Shown in pieces: positions 9,222-18,511 of a DNA stretch of 64,000 bases. The notes below the pieces were generated by a model. That model was not told where the DNA came from. It did not search any database and was given only the letters and a program-made list of their open reading frames with translations. The position numbers were made by a program, and so were the translations under genes. The stretch's first letter is position 1, and every line of letters starts with the position of its first letter. Where the stretch lies: positions 62,001 through 126,000 of the forward strand of contig NZ_AWNH01000078.1 of the NCBI RefSeq assembly GCF_000482245.1, given 5' to 3'. This DNA is from Leptolyngbya sp. Heron Island J. GTDB lineage: Bacteria > Cyanobacteriota > Cyanobacteriia > Phormidesmidales > Phormidesmidaceae.

Positions 9222-9776
9222 GTGATCATTTCAGAACTGCTTGCAGTGCTTGCGATTTCGGCAGCTACCGGTCTCCGGTTAGCTCTACCACTGCTACTAA
9301 TTGGCCTATTTTCGGGTGATCAGCTGTGGTCAGCGGTACCTATTTTGGCGGATATTCCTCAGGTTTTAGTGATTACGGTTTTAGTCATTTGGTCGCTGCT
9401 GGAGCTGACGATTTCAAAGGATCGTGTTAGTCGTCGCTTTTTGCAAAGTGCAGAGCTTTTTATTAGCCCTTTTGTCGGTACGATTGCTGGAGTTGCGATC
9501 GCACGTCTAGCCGACATCAGTGAAAGCCTCATTCTGGTACTGCTGGCTTCGACTGGCGGTGTTTTGGCCTTGGTGATTCAAATGGTGCAAGTGGGATGGC
9601 TATATCGTTTCAACAGCCCCCCTATATGGGTGATCTTTTTGGAAGACGCCCTGTGTGTTTGCCTAGTATTCTTTGCCTTTGATGCACCAGAGCAAGGCGG
9701 ATTAATTGCCCTATTTTTGCTCTGGCTCGCAATTCGTAGCTCAGCCATATGGCGAGAATGGCAACAGAAACGATGA
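9222..9776 (+). CDS. DUF4126 integral membrane protein
   Basis: 184 residues with five to six hydrophobic segments. The opening (LLAVLAISAATGLRLALPLL) matches the DUF4126 family, which is widespread in cyanobacteria and of unknown function. Translation starts at a GTG; no ATG is available near the conserved N-terminus. It diverges from the rhomboid gene and converges with hemH. Confidence 0.75.
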   Translation: MIISELLAVLAISAATGLRLALPLLLIGLFSGDQLWSAVPILADIPQVLVITVLVIWSLLELTISKDRVSRRFLQSAELFISPFVGTIAGVAIARLADISESLILVLLASTGGVLALVIQMVQVGWLYRFNSPPIWVIFLEDALCVCLVFFAFDAPEQGGLIALFLLWLAIRSSAIWREWQQKR

Positions 9777-9831
9777 AATTCAATTAATTATTAGGTAGGG
9801 TGGCCAACCTTCACTCTACGGCGTTTGTAAA

Positions 9832-10995
9832 CTACATCAGACCAGCTATGTGCAATGGTCCATGACCGCTGACCATTTCTAACAGCAATGCCAGAAAGCC
9901 CACCATAGCCAGACGTCCATTCCAAACTTCGGCAAAAGGTGTGAGACCCCACGCAGACTTGTCTTGGGGGTAAATCCGTACCTGCTTCTGCAGCTGGGCA
10001 GCATCAGAGAACAGCTTACGGGGAGACTCCAATGCCTTCACCACCATGTTGCCCATGTCTTCGATAAACACAGGGTAGGTATTCAGGGCAGGCACCCGAT
10101 GGAAGCCTTTAATTCCAGCTTCCTCAGCCAGTTCACGATACTCAATATCGATTTCCTGCAGAGTTTCAATGTGTTCAGAGACAAAGCTAATGGGGACAAC
10201 CACAAGGTCTTCAACCCCTTTCTCGGCCAAGTCTTCAATGGCATCTTCAGTGTAGGGCTGTAGCCACTCTACTGGACCGACGCGGCTCTGATAGGCCAGA
10301 GTAAAAATATTGGGGCGGCCAACCGCCTTCATAATCAGATCAACGCAGTGCTCCATCTCACGCTGATAAGGGTCCCCTGCTTCCTCGACGTAGCTGACGG
10401 GGACACCGTGGGCACTAAAGAAGATATGACCGTTGTCAGGATTAGGTAATTTGTCTAGCTCCTGAGTAATCAGATCAGCCATGGCACGGACATAACCAGG
10501 ACTGTTGTACCAGGAGGGAATTAGCGTGTAGTTAACCTTTTGCAGTGACGGATCATCTTGCCAAAGCTTTTCTAGCAGACGAAAACTAGAACCACTGGTG
10601 CTAATGGAAAACTGAGGGTACAGGGGCAAAATCACTAGATCCTCAATGCCATCCTGCTTGATCTGAGCAACCGCCTCTTCCGTAAAGGGATACCAGTAGC
10701 GCATGCCAATGTAAATTTTGACATCGCGACCCAGTTTTTGCAGATATTCCTTGAGAGCGTCCCCTTGCTCCTCAGTAATGCGTCGCAGCGGTGAACCGCC
10801 GCCAATCTCCTTATAATTATCCTGGGATTTGCTAGCCCGACTAGTGGAAATTAACCAGGCTAGGGGCTTTTGCAACCAGGGAAACGGGAGTCGGATAATC
10901 TCTGGGTCAGCAAACAGGTTGAACAGAAAAGGACGTACATCCTCTAGCTGTTCAGGACCCCCAAGATTAAGCAATAAGACTCCAGTACGACCCAT
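9832..10995 (-). CDS. hemH: Ferrochelatase with chlorophyll-binding C-terminus
   Basis: 387 residues, the length of cyanobacterial ferrochelatases. It inserts Fe2+ into protoporphyrin IX, the last step of heme synthesis. Visible family motifs include [11 protein letters not shown] at the start, [31 protein letters not shown] and [17 protein letters not shown]. The last about 35 residues ([19 protein letters not shown]) form a chlorophyll a/b-binding-like (Hlip) helix, which is characteristic of oxygenic phototrophs. Confidence 0.97.
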   Translation of the reverse strand: MGRTGVLLLNLGGPEQLEDVRPFLFNLFADPEIIRLPFPWLQKPLAWLISTSRASKSQDNYKEIGGGSPLRRITEEQGDALKEYLQKLGRDVKIYIGMRYWYPFTEEAVAQIKQDGIEDLVILPLYPQFSISTSGSSFRLLEKLWQDDPSLQKVNYTLIPSWYNSPGYVRAMADLITQELDKLPNPDNGHIFFSAHGVPVSYVEEAGDPYQREMEHCVDLIMKAVGRPNIFTLAYQSRVGPVEWLQPYTEDAIEDLAEKGVEDLVVVPISFVSEHIETLQEIDIEYRELAEEAGIKGFHRVPALNTYPVFIEDMGNMVVKALESPRKLFSDAAQLQKQVRIYPQDKSAWGLTPFAEVWNGRLAMVGFLALLLEMVSGHGPLHIAGLM

Positions 10996-11109
10996 GACAG
11001 CGCGCTTACCTTTATGAACGAAGTTTTAATCATCTTTGACTTATCGTAACAACTAACTCCTCCATAGACATATCTGATTTGCAGAAGTTGAGAATATTTT
11101 TCATTTAGT

Positions 11110-12273
11110 ATGGCTGAGGTATCTGGATCACATTCGTTAGATAAAGCGTTAACCCAAGTTAATCAGCGGTTAAAGGCAGCAAAGTTAGGCTTACAGATTG
11201 AACGACGGGGTGAGCGGCTCAATCTACGCGGTACGCTCCCGCCTCGTCCTGGTAGTGCCCGGCTACGCTCCTATCAACAGCGGGTTCCGCTAAAACTGCC
11301 AGCTACTAAGGCGGGACTCAAGCAGTGTGAGCAGATGGCTAAAATTATTGCTGCTCAACTATTACAAGCCAATTTTGACTGGCGTGACTACCTGGGGCCT
11401 GTTGCCGGACTGCGAATGGCAGGTGCTGATTTATCAGCGCAGATTGATGCATTTGAACGTCATTTTTTTGAAACGCGTCGTTCAGAATCGTCTGCGGCTT
11501 CTCTCCAAACTACCTGGGAGAAAGCCTATATTCCCTACCTGCGTAAATTGCATATGACGGCGACACGTCACAGTGAACTGAGTTTGCCGGAGGCTATTTA
11601 CACAACCGTACAAAGCACCAAAGCCAATTCCCGTAGTCGCCAAATCTGCTGTACTGCTCTAGCGGCCTTAGCTGAGTTTCTCAATTTAGAGCTGCCTACG
11701 GAGCTGAAATCCTTTTGGGGTAACTATGGCAATAGTCAAACCCAGCTGCGAGACCTGCCGTCTGACGAGCAAATTGTTGAAGTCTACGACAGTATAAAAA
11801 ATCCCCGTTGGCAGTATGTCTACGGCATGATGGCTACCTATGGGTTACGTAACCATGAGGTGTTTTTTTGTGATCGCACCCCCAATGCCGAAATCATTGT
11901 TCGCGAAACAACTAAAACCGGTCGCCACGAAGTTTGGCCGTTTTATCCCGAATGGGTAGACCGTTTTAACCTTGGTAATGGTGAACTCCCCAAAATCAAT
12001 ACCGATCTCAATACCACCACACTGCAGCGGGTTGGTCAGCAAGTAACCACCCAATTTCGCCGCTACAAAATTCCATTTTCACCCTACGACCTTCGCCATG
12101 CCTGGGCTATACGCACCATACTTATGAGACTCCCCGATGCCGTCGCCGCCAGAATGATGGGCCACTCGGTGCAGGTCCACAATCGGACCTATCACCGTTG
12201 GATGACCCATCGAGATCAGCAGGCTGCGGTGCAGACAGCGTTAGCAAAAAATCAAATAAAAGCACCTATGTAG
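11110..12273 (+). CDS. Tyrosine recombinase / site-specific integrase
   Basis: 387 residues. The C-terminal half has the catalytic set: first Arg in YGLRNHE (about residue 247), a Lys in the KTGRHEVW segment, box II as YDLRHAW (Tyr replaces the usual first His), MGHS, and the nucleophile Tyr in NRTYHRW. The N-terminal half is a core-binding SAM-like domain of about 200 residues. No att sites, excisionase or phage genes are near, and base composition matches its neighbours, so it looks like a resident chromosomal integrase rather than a fresh insertion. The start ATG has no clear ribosome site. Confidence 0.88.
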   Translation: MAEVSGSHSLDKALTQVNQRLKAAKLGLQIERRGERLNLRGTLPPRPGSARLRSYQQRVPLKLPATKAGLKQCEQMAKIIAAQLLQANFDWRDYLGPVAGLRMAGADLSAQIDAFERHFFETRRSESSAASLQTTWEKAYIPYLRKLHMTATRHSELSLPEAIYTTVQSTKANSRSRQICCTALAALAEFLNLELPTELKSFWGNYGNSQTQLRDLPSDEQIVEVYDSIKNPRWQYVYGMMATYGLRNHEVFFCDRTPNAEIIVRETTKTGRHEVWPFYPEWVDRFNLGNGELPKINTDLNTTTLQRVGQQVTTQFRRYKIPFSPYDLRHAWAIRTILMRLPDAVAARMMGHSVQVHNRTYHRWMTHRDQQAAVQTALAKNQIKAPM

Positions 12274-12282
12274 GGGTGTCGT

Positions 12283-12318
12283 AATTGTTGGGGCGTTGCA
12301 TGCAACGCCCCAACAATT
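12283..12318. repeat. 36-bp perfect palindrome between convergent genes
   Basis: An uninterrupted perfect palindrome (arms AATTGTTGGGGCGTTGCA and its complement) lies between the 3' ends of the integrase and fabG. It can act as a terminator in both directions, but its form (GGGGCGTT...AACGCCCC) is that of dispersed cyanobacterial REP-like palindromes. It is not the same core as the GTAGAGAC family found later in the window. Confidence 0.75.
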
Positions 12319-12328
12319 GTATGGGACA

Positions 12329-13108
<780 letters not shown>

Positions 13109-13298
13109 CTATTATTTTTGGGGGTTGGGGATCAATCTGGGTGGGTATTGGACATTGCCCATGTCAGCCTGAGTAACTAGCTTTAAAGTCCCATCACCTT
13201 ATAAATCCTTACAAAAATGCCAAGAATTCCCTTAAATTCCTACCATTTTGATGGGGCTCGCTTAGCATAAAAGCTGAACTCATCCTGGATTTAGGACA

Positions 13299-13616
13299 AT
13301 GGCTACTAAACAACAATTTTCTAGCTTTGAGGATATGTTAGCTGGGGCTGATAAGCCTACGCTGGTAGATTTTTACGCTACCTGGTGTGGTCCTTGTCAG
13401 CTGATGGCGGGCGAACTCAAGAAGGTTAAGGACGAACTGCAGGACAAGCTGCAAATTGTGAAAATTGACACAGATCGCTACAACACACTGGCATCCAAGC
13501 ATCAGATCCATGCACTGCCTACGATGGTGCTGTTTAAGGACGGTCAGGAGATTGACCGGATTGAAGGTGCGATGACGGCTCCTCAGCTGGTGGATCGGCT
13601 GCAGCCAAATTTGTAG
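13299..13616 (+). CDS. trxQ: Thioredoxin, y-type
   Basis: 105 residues with the complete WCGPC active site and the cis-Pro in LPTMVLF. The opening QQFSSFEDMLA and the segment KHQIHALPT fit the plant/cyanobacterial y-type thioredoxin (TrxQ of Synechocystis), which supplies reductant to peroxiredoxins. An AGGA lies 5-8 bases upstream of the ATG. It is divergent from fabG across 223 bases. The subtype is assigned from remembered sequence features. Confidence 0.85.
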   Translation: MATKQQFSSFEDMLAGADKPTLVDFYATWCGPCQLMAGELKKVKDELQDKLQIVKIDTDRYNTLASKHQIHALPTMVLFKDGQEIDRIEGAMTAPQLVDRLQPNL

Positions 13617-13695
13617 ATAGGGCTGCTGCTCCCCCGTCGGCTATGATTGAGAGTCCTCAGGCTTACCTGGGTTTGTGATGACTCATTAGAACGGT

Positions 13696-14178
13696 ATGGA
13701 AACGGATTGTGCCATTGCCCTGGGTAGTAACCTGGGAGATTCGGAGCAAACGATTGAAGCGGCGTTGGCACGACTTGATCGAGACGGCATGCGTTTGAGG
13801 GTGCGATCTCAACTCTACAAAACCGCTCCAGTGGGTCCCCCTCAGCCCGACTACATTAATGCAAGTGCGGTGTTTCATACCGCTTTACCTCCTGAGCAAG
13901 TGCTGCAAGTGCTGTTAGCTATCGAGGCTAGCTTTGGCCGTATCCGCCGCGAGCGTTGGGGACCGCGTACTTTAGATTTGGACCTATTGCTCTATGGTGA
14001 CCAAGTAATCGATACGCCCAGGTTGACGTTGCCTCATCCCAGGATGCATGAGCGAGCCTTTGTGCTAGTGCCGCTGGCTGAGATTGCAGCGGATTGGCAA
14101 CATCCACTGCAGCTGCAGACGGTAGCAGAATTGCTGGGGCAGCTAGATACGGCTGGGGTTTACCCCTTGGTGGCTTAG
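13696..14178 (+). CDS. folK: 6-hydroxymethyl-7,8-dihydropterin pyrophosphokinase
   Basis: 160 residues. Transfers pyrophosphate from ATP to 6-hydroxymethyl-dihydropterin in folate synthesis. The N-terminal ALGSNLGD, the YKTAPVGPPQPDYINA region and the signature RWGPRTLDLDLLLYG are all present, and length is normal. It lies 80 bases after the thioredoxin gene and 160 bases before the NUDIX gene on the same strand. Confidence 0.95.
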   Translation: METDCAIALGSNLGDSEQTIEAALARLDRDGMRLRVRSQLYKTAPVGPPQPDYINASAVFHTALPPEQVLQVLLAIEASFGRIRRERWGPRTLDLDLLLYGDQVIDTPRLTLPHPRMHERAFVLVPLAEIAADWQHPLQLQTVAELLGQLDTAGVYPLVA

Positions 14179-14338
14179 AGGCTGGGCTTCGACCTTGCTC
14201 AGCCATCTAATTCAATGAGGGCTGAGCGAAGTCGTATAGCCCTGCAGGCATGGGTAAGCCTAACGCTCAGAGTTGTCCATGGAGTTAGCCAGCGGCTCAT
14301 GGTGTACTCTAATCCCGTTACCTCACAGCATTTACACT

Positions 14339-14890
14339 ATGTCTCTTGGTCTAGAACCGCCTCAGCTGCTCAAGAAGTGTCTGTATTATGCCGGACGTAA
14401 GTTTGACTTTGAAGTCAATCGTCTGCGTTTACCTAACAAGGTTGAAGGCGACTGGGAATGTATTCGTCATCCGGGTGGAGCGATGGCTATCCCCATTACT
14501 CCTGAAGGAAAACTTGTCCTGGTGAGACAATATCGCTTTGCCGTCCAGGGAAGACTTTTAGAGTTCCCGGCAGGCACTATTGAAACCACTGAAGATGCCT
14601 TTACGACAATTCAGCGAGAGATTGAAGAAGAGACTGGTTATAGTGCGAAAGAATGGACAAATTTAGGTAAGTTTCCATTAGCACCTGGCTATTCTGACGA
14701 GTATATTTATGCATTTTTAGCTACAGAGTTAGAGAAACTTGAAATCCCCCCAAAACAAGATGATGATGAAGATATTGAAGTTGTTTTAATGACACCAGAA
14801 GAGTTTGAAAAAGCTGTTATTAGTGGTGAAGGAGTCGATGCAAAATCAATCGCTGGATACTTTATGGCTAAACCATTTTTGAACCAGTAA
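14339..14890 (+). CDS. NUDIX hydrolase, ADP-ribose pyrophosphatase-like
   Basis: 183 residues from the ATG at 14339, which begins the conserved MSLGLEPP; an upstream in-frame start at 14273 would add 22 unlikely residues. The NUDIX box is perfect: G-x5-E-x7-REIEEETG. The upstream GRLLEFPAG and the downstream APGYSDEYIYAFLA are typical of NudF-like ADP-ribose pyrophosphatases, so hydrolysis of a nucleoside diphosphate sugar is likely. A strong terminator follows 14 bases after the stop. Confidence 0.9.
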   Translation: MSLGLEPPQLLKKCLYYAGRKFDFEVNRLRLPNKVEGDWECIRHPGGAMAIPITPEGKLVLVRQYRFAVQGRLLEFPAGTIETTEDAFTTIQREIEEETGYSAKEWTNLGKFPLAPGYSDEYIYAFLATELEKLEIPPKQDDDEDIEVVLMTPEEFEKAVISGEGVDAKSIAGYFMAKPFLNQ

Positions 14891-14904
14891 AGATGAAGGT
14901 ATAG

Positions 14905-14931
14905 GTCCTACGTTAAAAAAAAACGTAGGAC
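14905..14931 (+). terminator. Rho-independent terminator after NUDIX gene
   Basis: A 10-bp perfect stem (14905-14914 with 14922-14931) carries a 7-base A loop and is followed by a T-rich stretch. It ends the folK-NUDIX transcript. Confidence 0.75.
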
Positions 14932-15021
14932 TTCTGTTTGAATCAAGGCTGGTAGGCTTTGTGTCACTGTTTCCCAGACGATTGGGCTAAATGCGACTAT
15001 AGTCGTTCGATTGCCAAGGGA

Positions 15022-15492
15022 TTAATGAATTCTGATGCGATAAAATCTGTCGTCTCGGAATCTATCATGGCGGAAATTATGACGTCGGAAGCCATCATGC
15101 CGAAATCTGACGTTGGGGAAATTATTATCTCGTAGGCTACCGGATCGGAAGAAAATGCCATCACGACGAAATTCACCCTGTCTGAATCGAGTGCGGTGAA
15201 CGCTGCCATTGCGGAAAAAGATATCCCCTCGAAATCTACCTGGACGAAATCGACCATTACCAGATCGTCTTCTGTGAAACCCCTTGTCTGAAGCGATGCT
15301 TATATTGTCCGGTTCTACCCACGGACCCTCCCAGTCTTTTCGGGGTGACAGCTCATCTAAGCTAGAAGTCACCGGAGCGCTAACCTCTGTCTGGATCTGG
15401 TTAACAGTCTTAGGTTCGAAGGCCAAAGCGTTAGAATTCAATGCACTGAGGTGAGTGCCAAAAATTAGCAGCGGTAGCCAGTAAAATTTCAT
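15022..15492 (-). CDS. Secreted Arg/Phe-rich repeat protein
   Basis: 156 residues from an internal ATG at 15490-15492 preceded by GGAGG; longer starts lack a ribosome site. Residues 1-24 are a signal peptide (FYWLPLLIFGTHLSALN). A short neutral linker follows. From about 85 to the end the protein is made of degenerate FRxxxFR / RFRHDRFRDDRF units with Asp, Gly and Asn between, giving a strongly basic, aromatic tail. No family is recognised. It is probably periplasmic or extracellular; an RNA- or polysaccharide-binding role would be guesswork. Confidence 0.6.
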   Translation of the reverse strand: MKFYWLPLLIFGTHLSALNSNALAFEPKTVNQIQTEVSAPVTSSLDELSPRKDWEGPWVEPDNISIASDKGFHRRRSGNGRFRPGRFRGDIFFRNGSVHRTRFRQGEFRRDGIFFRSGSLRDNNFPNVRFRHDGFRRHNFRHDRFRDDRFYRIRIH

Positions 15493-15911
15493 AGGGCCTC
15501 CGGCTCTTGAGAGGATTGGTGTATGGGGGAGATGCACCCTTGGTAGATGCTCAGAATGAACCTTGATATGTACTAAGATGTGACGCTCAAATGAGATGAG
15601 CGTGATGACATGCTGAAAAAAGCATAAATATCCTTGCCTACTATTATGAACACTTTTGGCGATTTTGATTCGCAAGGTGGGGTTGCAGTGGCTGATGTCT
15701 CATCAAAAGCTCTAGAAGAAAAAAACCTCTTTCTTGGTCCACATCAAGAAAGAGGTTTGTCAATGAACAATATTTGTTTCTACTGAGAGAAAAGAGTTAG
15801 AGGCAATAGCCTGTTTGTGACTGCCTATCACTAGCTAAGCTCATCACAACCGAGACATTTGCCACGATTGGTTATGGCATTCCAACTTGTATCCGTCTAA
15901 AAACAATTACG
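15493..15911. other. Intergenic region between two small minus-strand genes
   Basis: No gene is seen in these 419 bases. The only clear element is the terminator hairpin at 15723-15758, listed separately. The bases upstream of 15492 contain the GGAGG site that sets the start of the Arg/Phe-rich gene. Confidence 0.5.
15723..15758 (-). terminator. Terminator of the DUF4278 gene
   Basis: A 14-bp perfect stem (15723-15736 with 15745-15758) has an 8-base loop and runs into a T-tract on the minus strand. It lies about 150 bases after the stop of the DUF4278 gene. Confidence 0.75.
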
Positions 15912-16097
15912 TTAGACGTCATGGTTGTACTTTACGCCACGATAGGTAAGCTGTACACGCTGATGGGGATGACTGGGAACCTTAAAAGCCCTGCGCTTGA
16001 GAGGAGCACCACGATAGGTACCAATCTTCTCTGTATCAGTAACTTGAACGTTTTCGAAGTGTGCTTCGTAGCTAGCGCCAAGAAATGATAATTTCAT
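15912..16097 (-). CDS. DUF4278 small protein
   Basis: 61 residues from the ATG at 16095-16097, which has GGAGG 8 bases upstream. The N-terminus MKLSFLGASYE and the C-terminal LTYRGVKYNH match the small cyanobacterial DUF4278 family, in which two copies of a (L/K)xYRGxxY motif are typical. The function is unknown. It is monocistronic with its own terminator. Confidence 0.8.
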   Translation of the reverse strand: MKLSFLGASYEAHFENVQVTDTEKIGTYRGAPLKRRAFKVPSHPHQRVQLTYRGVKYNHDV

Positions 16098-16292
16098 CTC
16101 GATTCCTCCAGATGTGTAGATGCCAGAACAGACCCCTTTAATGATGGAGAAGTTACTAAAGGATTCTGTCAAAAACACCAAAACTGTGTAATTGACTACA
16201 GTTTATATTTGATTTGGGTGTGGCGCAGCTAAGTTAGCAAAGCTTAAACTTAAAGTCTAATTTAATATTTGCTTAATTATTTGGCGAGAGCT

Positions 16293-18362
16293 TTATCCGC
16301 TAATTGTTATTCCCAAGCTGTCTAGCATAAAGGCATATTCAAAAGCCGTTTCTTCGAGCCAGCCATAGCGTCCGGAGGCCCCGCCATGGCCGGCATCCAT
16401 GTTGGTTTTGAGGAGGAGTGTATTTTGGTCGGTTTTTAAACCTCGCAGTTTGGCGGTCCACTTAGCGGGTTCCCAGTAAGAGACTCGTGGGTCATTGAGT
16501 CCGCCAGTGATCAACAGGTCAGGATAGGTTTGAGCGGTGACATTGTCGTAGGGAGAGTAAGACTTCATGTAGTCGTAGTACTCTTTTTGGTTAGGGTTGC
16601 CCCATTCGTCCCATTCCATGACAGACAGCGGGAGGCTGGTGTCCAAAATGGTGGTTACAACATCGACAAAGGGGACGGCTGCAAGGGCCACCTTAAATAA
16701 CTCGGGCCGCATGTTCAGCACAGCCCCCATTAGTAAACCGCCTGCACTACCGCCATAAATGGCTAGTTTGTTGGGGCTGGTCCATTTGTTCTTGATCAGG
16801 TATTCCGCACAGGCAATAAAATCTGTAAAGGTATTTTTCTTGTGGAGAAACTTACCGTCTTCATACCACGGGCGACCCATTTCACCCCCCCCGCGAATAT
16901 GGGCAATGGCATAGACTACTCCTCGGTCTAGCAAGGATAGCCGAATTGAGGAAAAATAGGCAGACGATGACGCACTGTAGGAGCCATAGCCATAAAGCAG
17001 AAGAGGATTGTTGCCAGTATGCTGAATTCCTTTTTTGTATACCAGTGAGATGGGAATGTCAGTGCCATCTGGGGCTCTAGCCATCAGCCATTCACTTTGG
17101 TACAGGCTACGGTCATAGCCGCCTAGTACCGGAGTTTCTTTTTTAAGTTCTCGCTCTTGGGTGTTCATGTCATAGTCAAACACCGACGACGGGGTGATGA
17201 GTGATGTGTAGGTAAAACGTAGAACTTTGTTGTCAAACTCAGGCATAGCACCGGACCAGACTGAGTAGGTCGGTTCTGGAAACTCCAGATTCGTTTCTTC
17301 TCCTGTGGAGAGTTTCTGGATGCGAATGGTAGGGAGCCCCCCTTGGCGTTCATAGATAACTAGATGATCGATAAACACGCTGATGCCGGTCAGTTGTACA
17401 TCTGGGCGATGGGGGATAGCTGTTTGCCAGTTCTCTTTGCTCAGAGCCTCCACGGGGGTCACCATTAGCTTAGAGTTAATGGCGTCTTCGTTAGTGACAA
17501 TGTAAAACCGATTGGGATCTTTCTCGTTGCCAGGATGATGAGAGATGGCATACTCCACTCCATGCTGACGTGGGCAGACGACCTGGAACTCTCCATCTGG
17601 ATTATTGGCATCCAAAATTCGGATTTCAGAGGTGATTTTACTGTTGATTGAAATAATCAAGTAGGCATCGCTACGGGTGCCGCCTACGGAGAGATAAAAC
17701 GCTTCATCATTTTCTTCATAGATTAGCTGATCGGTGTCGGGATCTGCACCCAAACGATGTTTCCATACCTGATAAGGACGATGGGTGTCATCTAGCCGGG
17801 TGTAAAATACAGTTTGGTTGTCGTTGGCCCAAACGACTTCGCTGATGTTTTCGATTTCTTCTGGATAAAGCTTACCGGTGGTCAAGTCCTTGAATACTAG
17901 AGTGCAGCGCTCTGAACCGTTCGTGTCTATTGCGTAGGCCAGTAGTCGATGATCGAGACTGGTTTCGTAATCACCTAAGGCAAAGAATTCATGGCCTTTT
18001 GCTAGTTCATTTTCATCGAGTAAGATTTCTTCAGGAGTATCTAGACTGTTTTGTTTGCGGCATAAAATGCGATAGGCTTTGCCTTCTTCGGTGCGGCTGT
18101 AGTAGTAGTAATCGCCGTCTTTAGTGGGCACGGACAGGTCAGTTTCCTGGATGCGCCCTAGCATTTCCTCATATAGGGCTTTCTGAAAGTCCTTGATATG
18201 GGCTGTTTGGGCTTTGGTGTATTCGTTTTCGGCGTTGAGGTACGCTAGGGTTTCTGGGGAGTTGCGATCGCGCAGCCAATAATAGTCATCAATCCGAATA
18301 TCTCCATGTTTTTCAAGGGTTTTCGGCTGTTTTTTGGCGATAGGTGCTCCAGACGTAGTCAA
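16293..18362 (-). CDS. ptrB: Oligopeptidase B (S9 prolyl oligopeptidase family)
   Basis: 689 residues. A serine peptidase that cuts short peptides after Arg/Lys. Residues 1-~400 form the beta-propeller lid (YYWLRDRNSPETLAYLNAEN at the start). The C-terminal alpha/beta hydrolase has catalytic Ser in GGSAGG (about 540), Asp in GGLNDPRVSYWEP and His in MDAGHGGASGRY. Translation appears to start at a TTG with GGAG 9-12 bases upstream, and no ATG fits the conserved N-terminus. It diverges from the photolyase gene. Confidence 0.95.
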   Translation of the reverse strand: MTTSGAPIAKKQPKTLEKHGDIRIDDYYWLRDRNSPETLAYLNAENEYTKAQTAHIKDFQKALYEEMLGRIQETDLSVPTKDGDYYYYSRTEEGKAYRILCRKQNSLDTPEEILLDENELAKGHEFFALGDYETSLDHRLLAYAIDTNGSERCTLVFKDLTTGKLYPEEIENISEVVWANDNQTVFYTRLDDTHRPYQVWKHRLGADPDTDQLIYEENDEAFYLSVGGTRSDAYLIISINSKITSEIRILDANNPDGEFQVVCPRQHGVEYAISHHPGNEKDPNRFYIVTNEDAINSKLMVTPVEALSKENWQTAIPHRPDVQLTGISVFIDHLVIYERQGGLPTIRIQKLSTGEETNLEFPEPTYSVWSGAMPEFDNKVLRFTYTSLITPSSVFDYDMNTQERELKKETPVLGGYDRSLYQSEWLMARAPDGTDIPISLVYKKGIQHTGNNPLLLYGYGSYSASSSAYFSSIRLSLLDRGVVYAIAHIRGGGEMGRPWYEDGKFLHKKNTFTDFIACAEYLIKNKWTSPNKLAIYGGSAGGLLMGAVLNMRPELFKVALAAVPFVDVVTTILDTSLPLSVMEWDEWGNPNQKEYYDYMKSYSPYDNVTAQTYPDLLITGGLNDPRVSYWEPAKWTAKLRGLKTDQNTLLLKTNMDAGHGGASGRYGWLEETAFEYAFMLDSLGITISG

Positions 18363-18511
18363 AATCTTAGCTCCTCGGTGTATGTCTTTCTAGAATACTG
18401 AGCCAGCGCGTTGGTGACCATTCTTGATAGCTCAAAACCCACAACTTTTTATACAGACCTGCTTGATTCAAAAAAAACTATACTAATCAGACCCTGCTTT
18501 TGCTTAAGCTA

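Noticed and set aside
14997-15257. Acidic 86-codon minus-strand frame overlapping the Arg/Phe-rich gene
   Set aside because: It is a frame shadow of the FR-repeat coding sequence and lacks a ribosome site, whereas the other frame has a GGAGG and a signal peptide.
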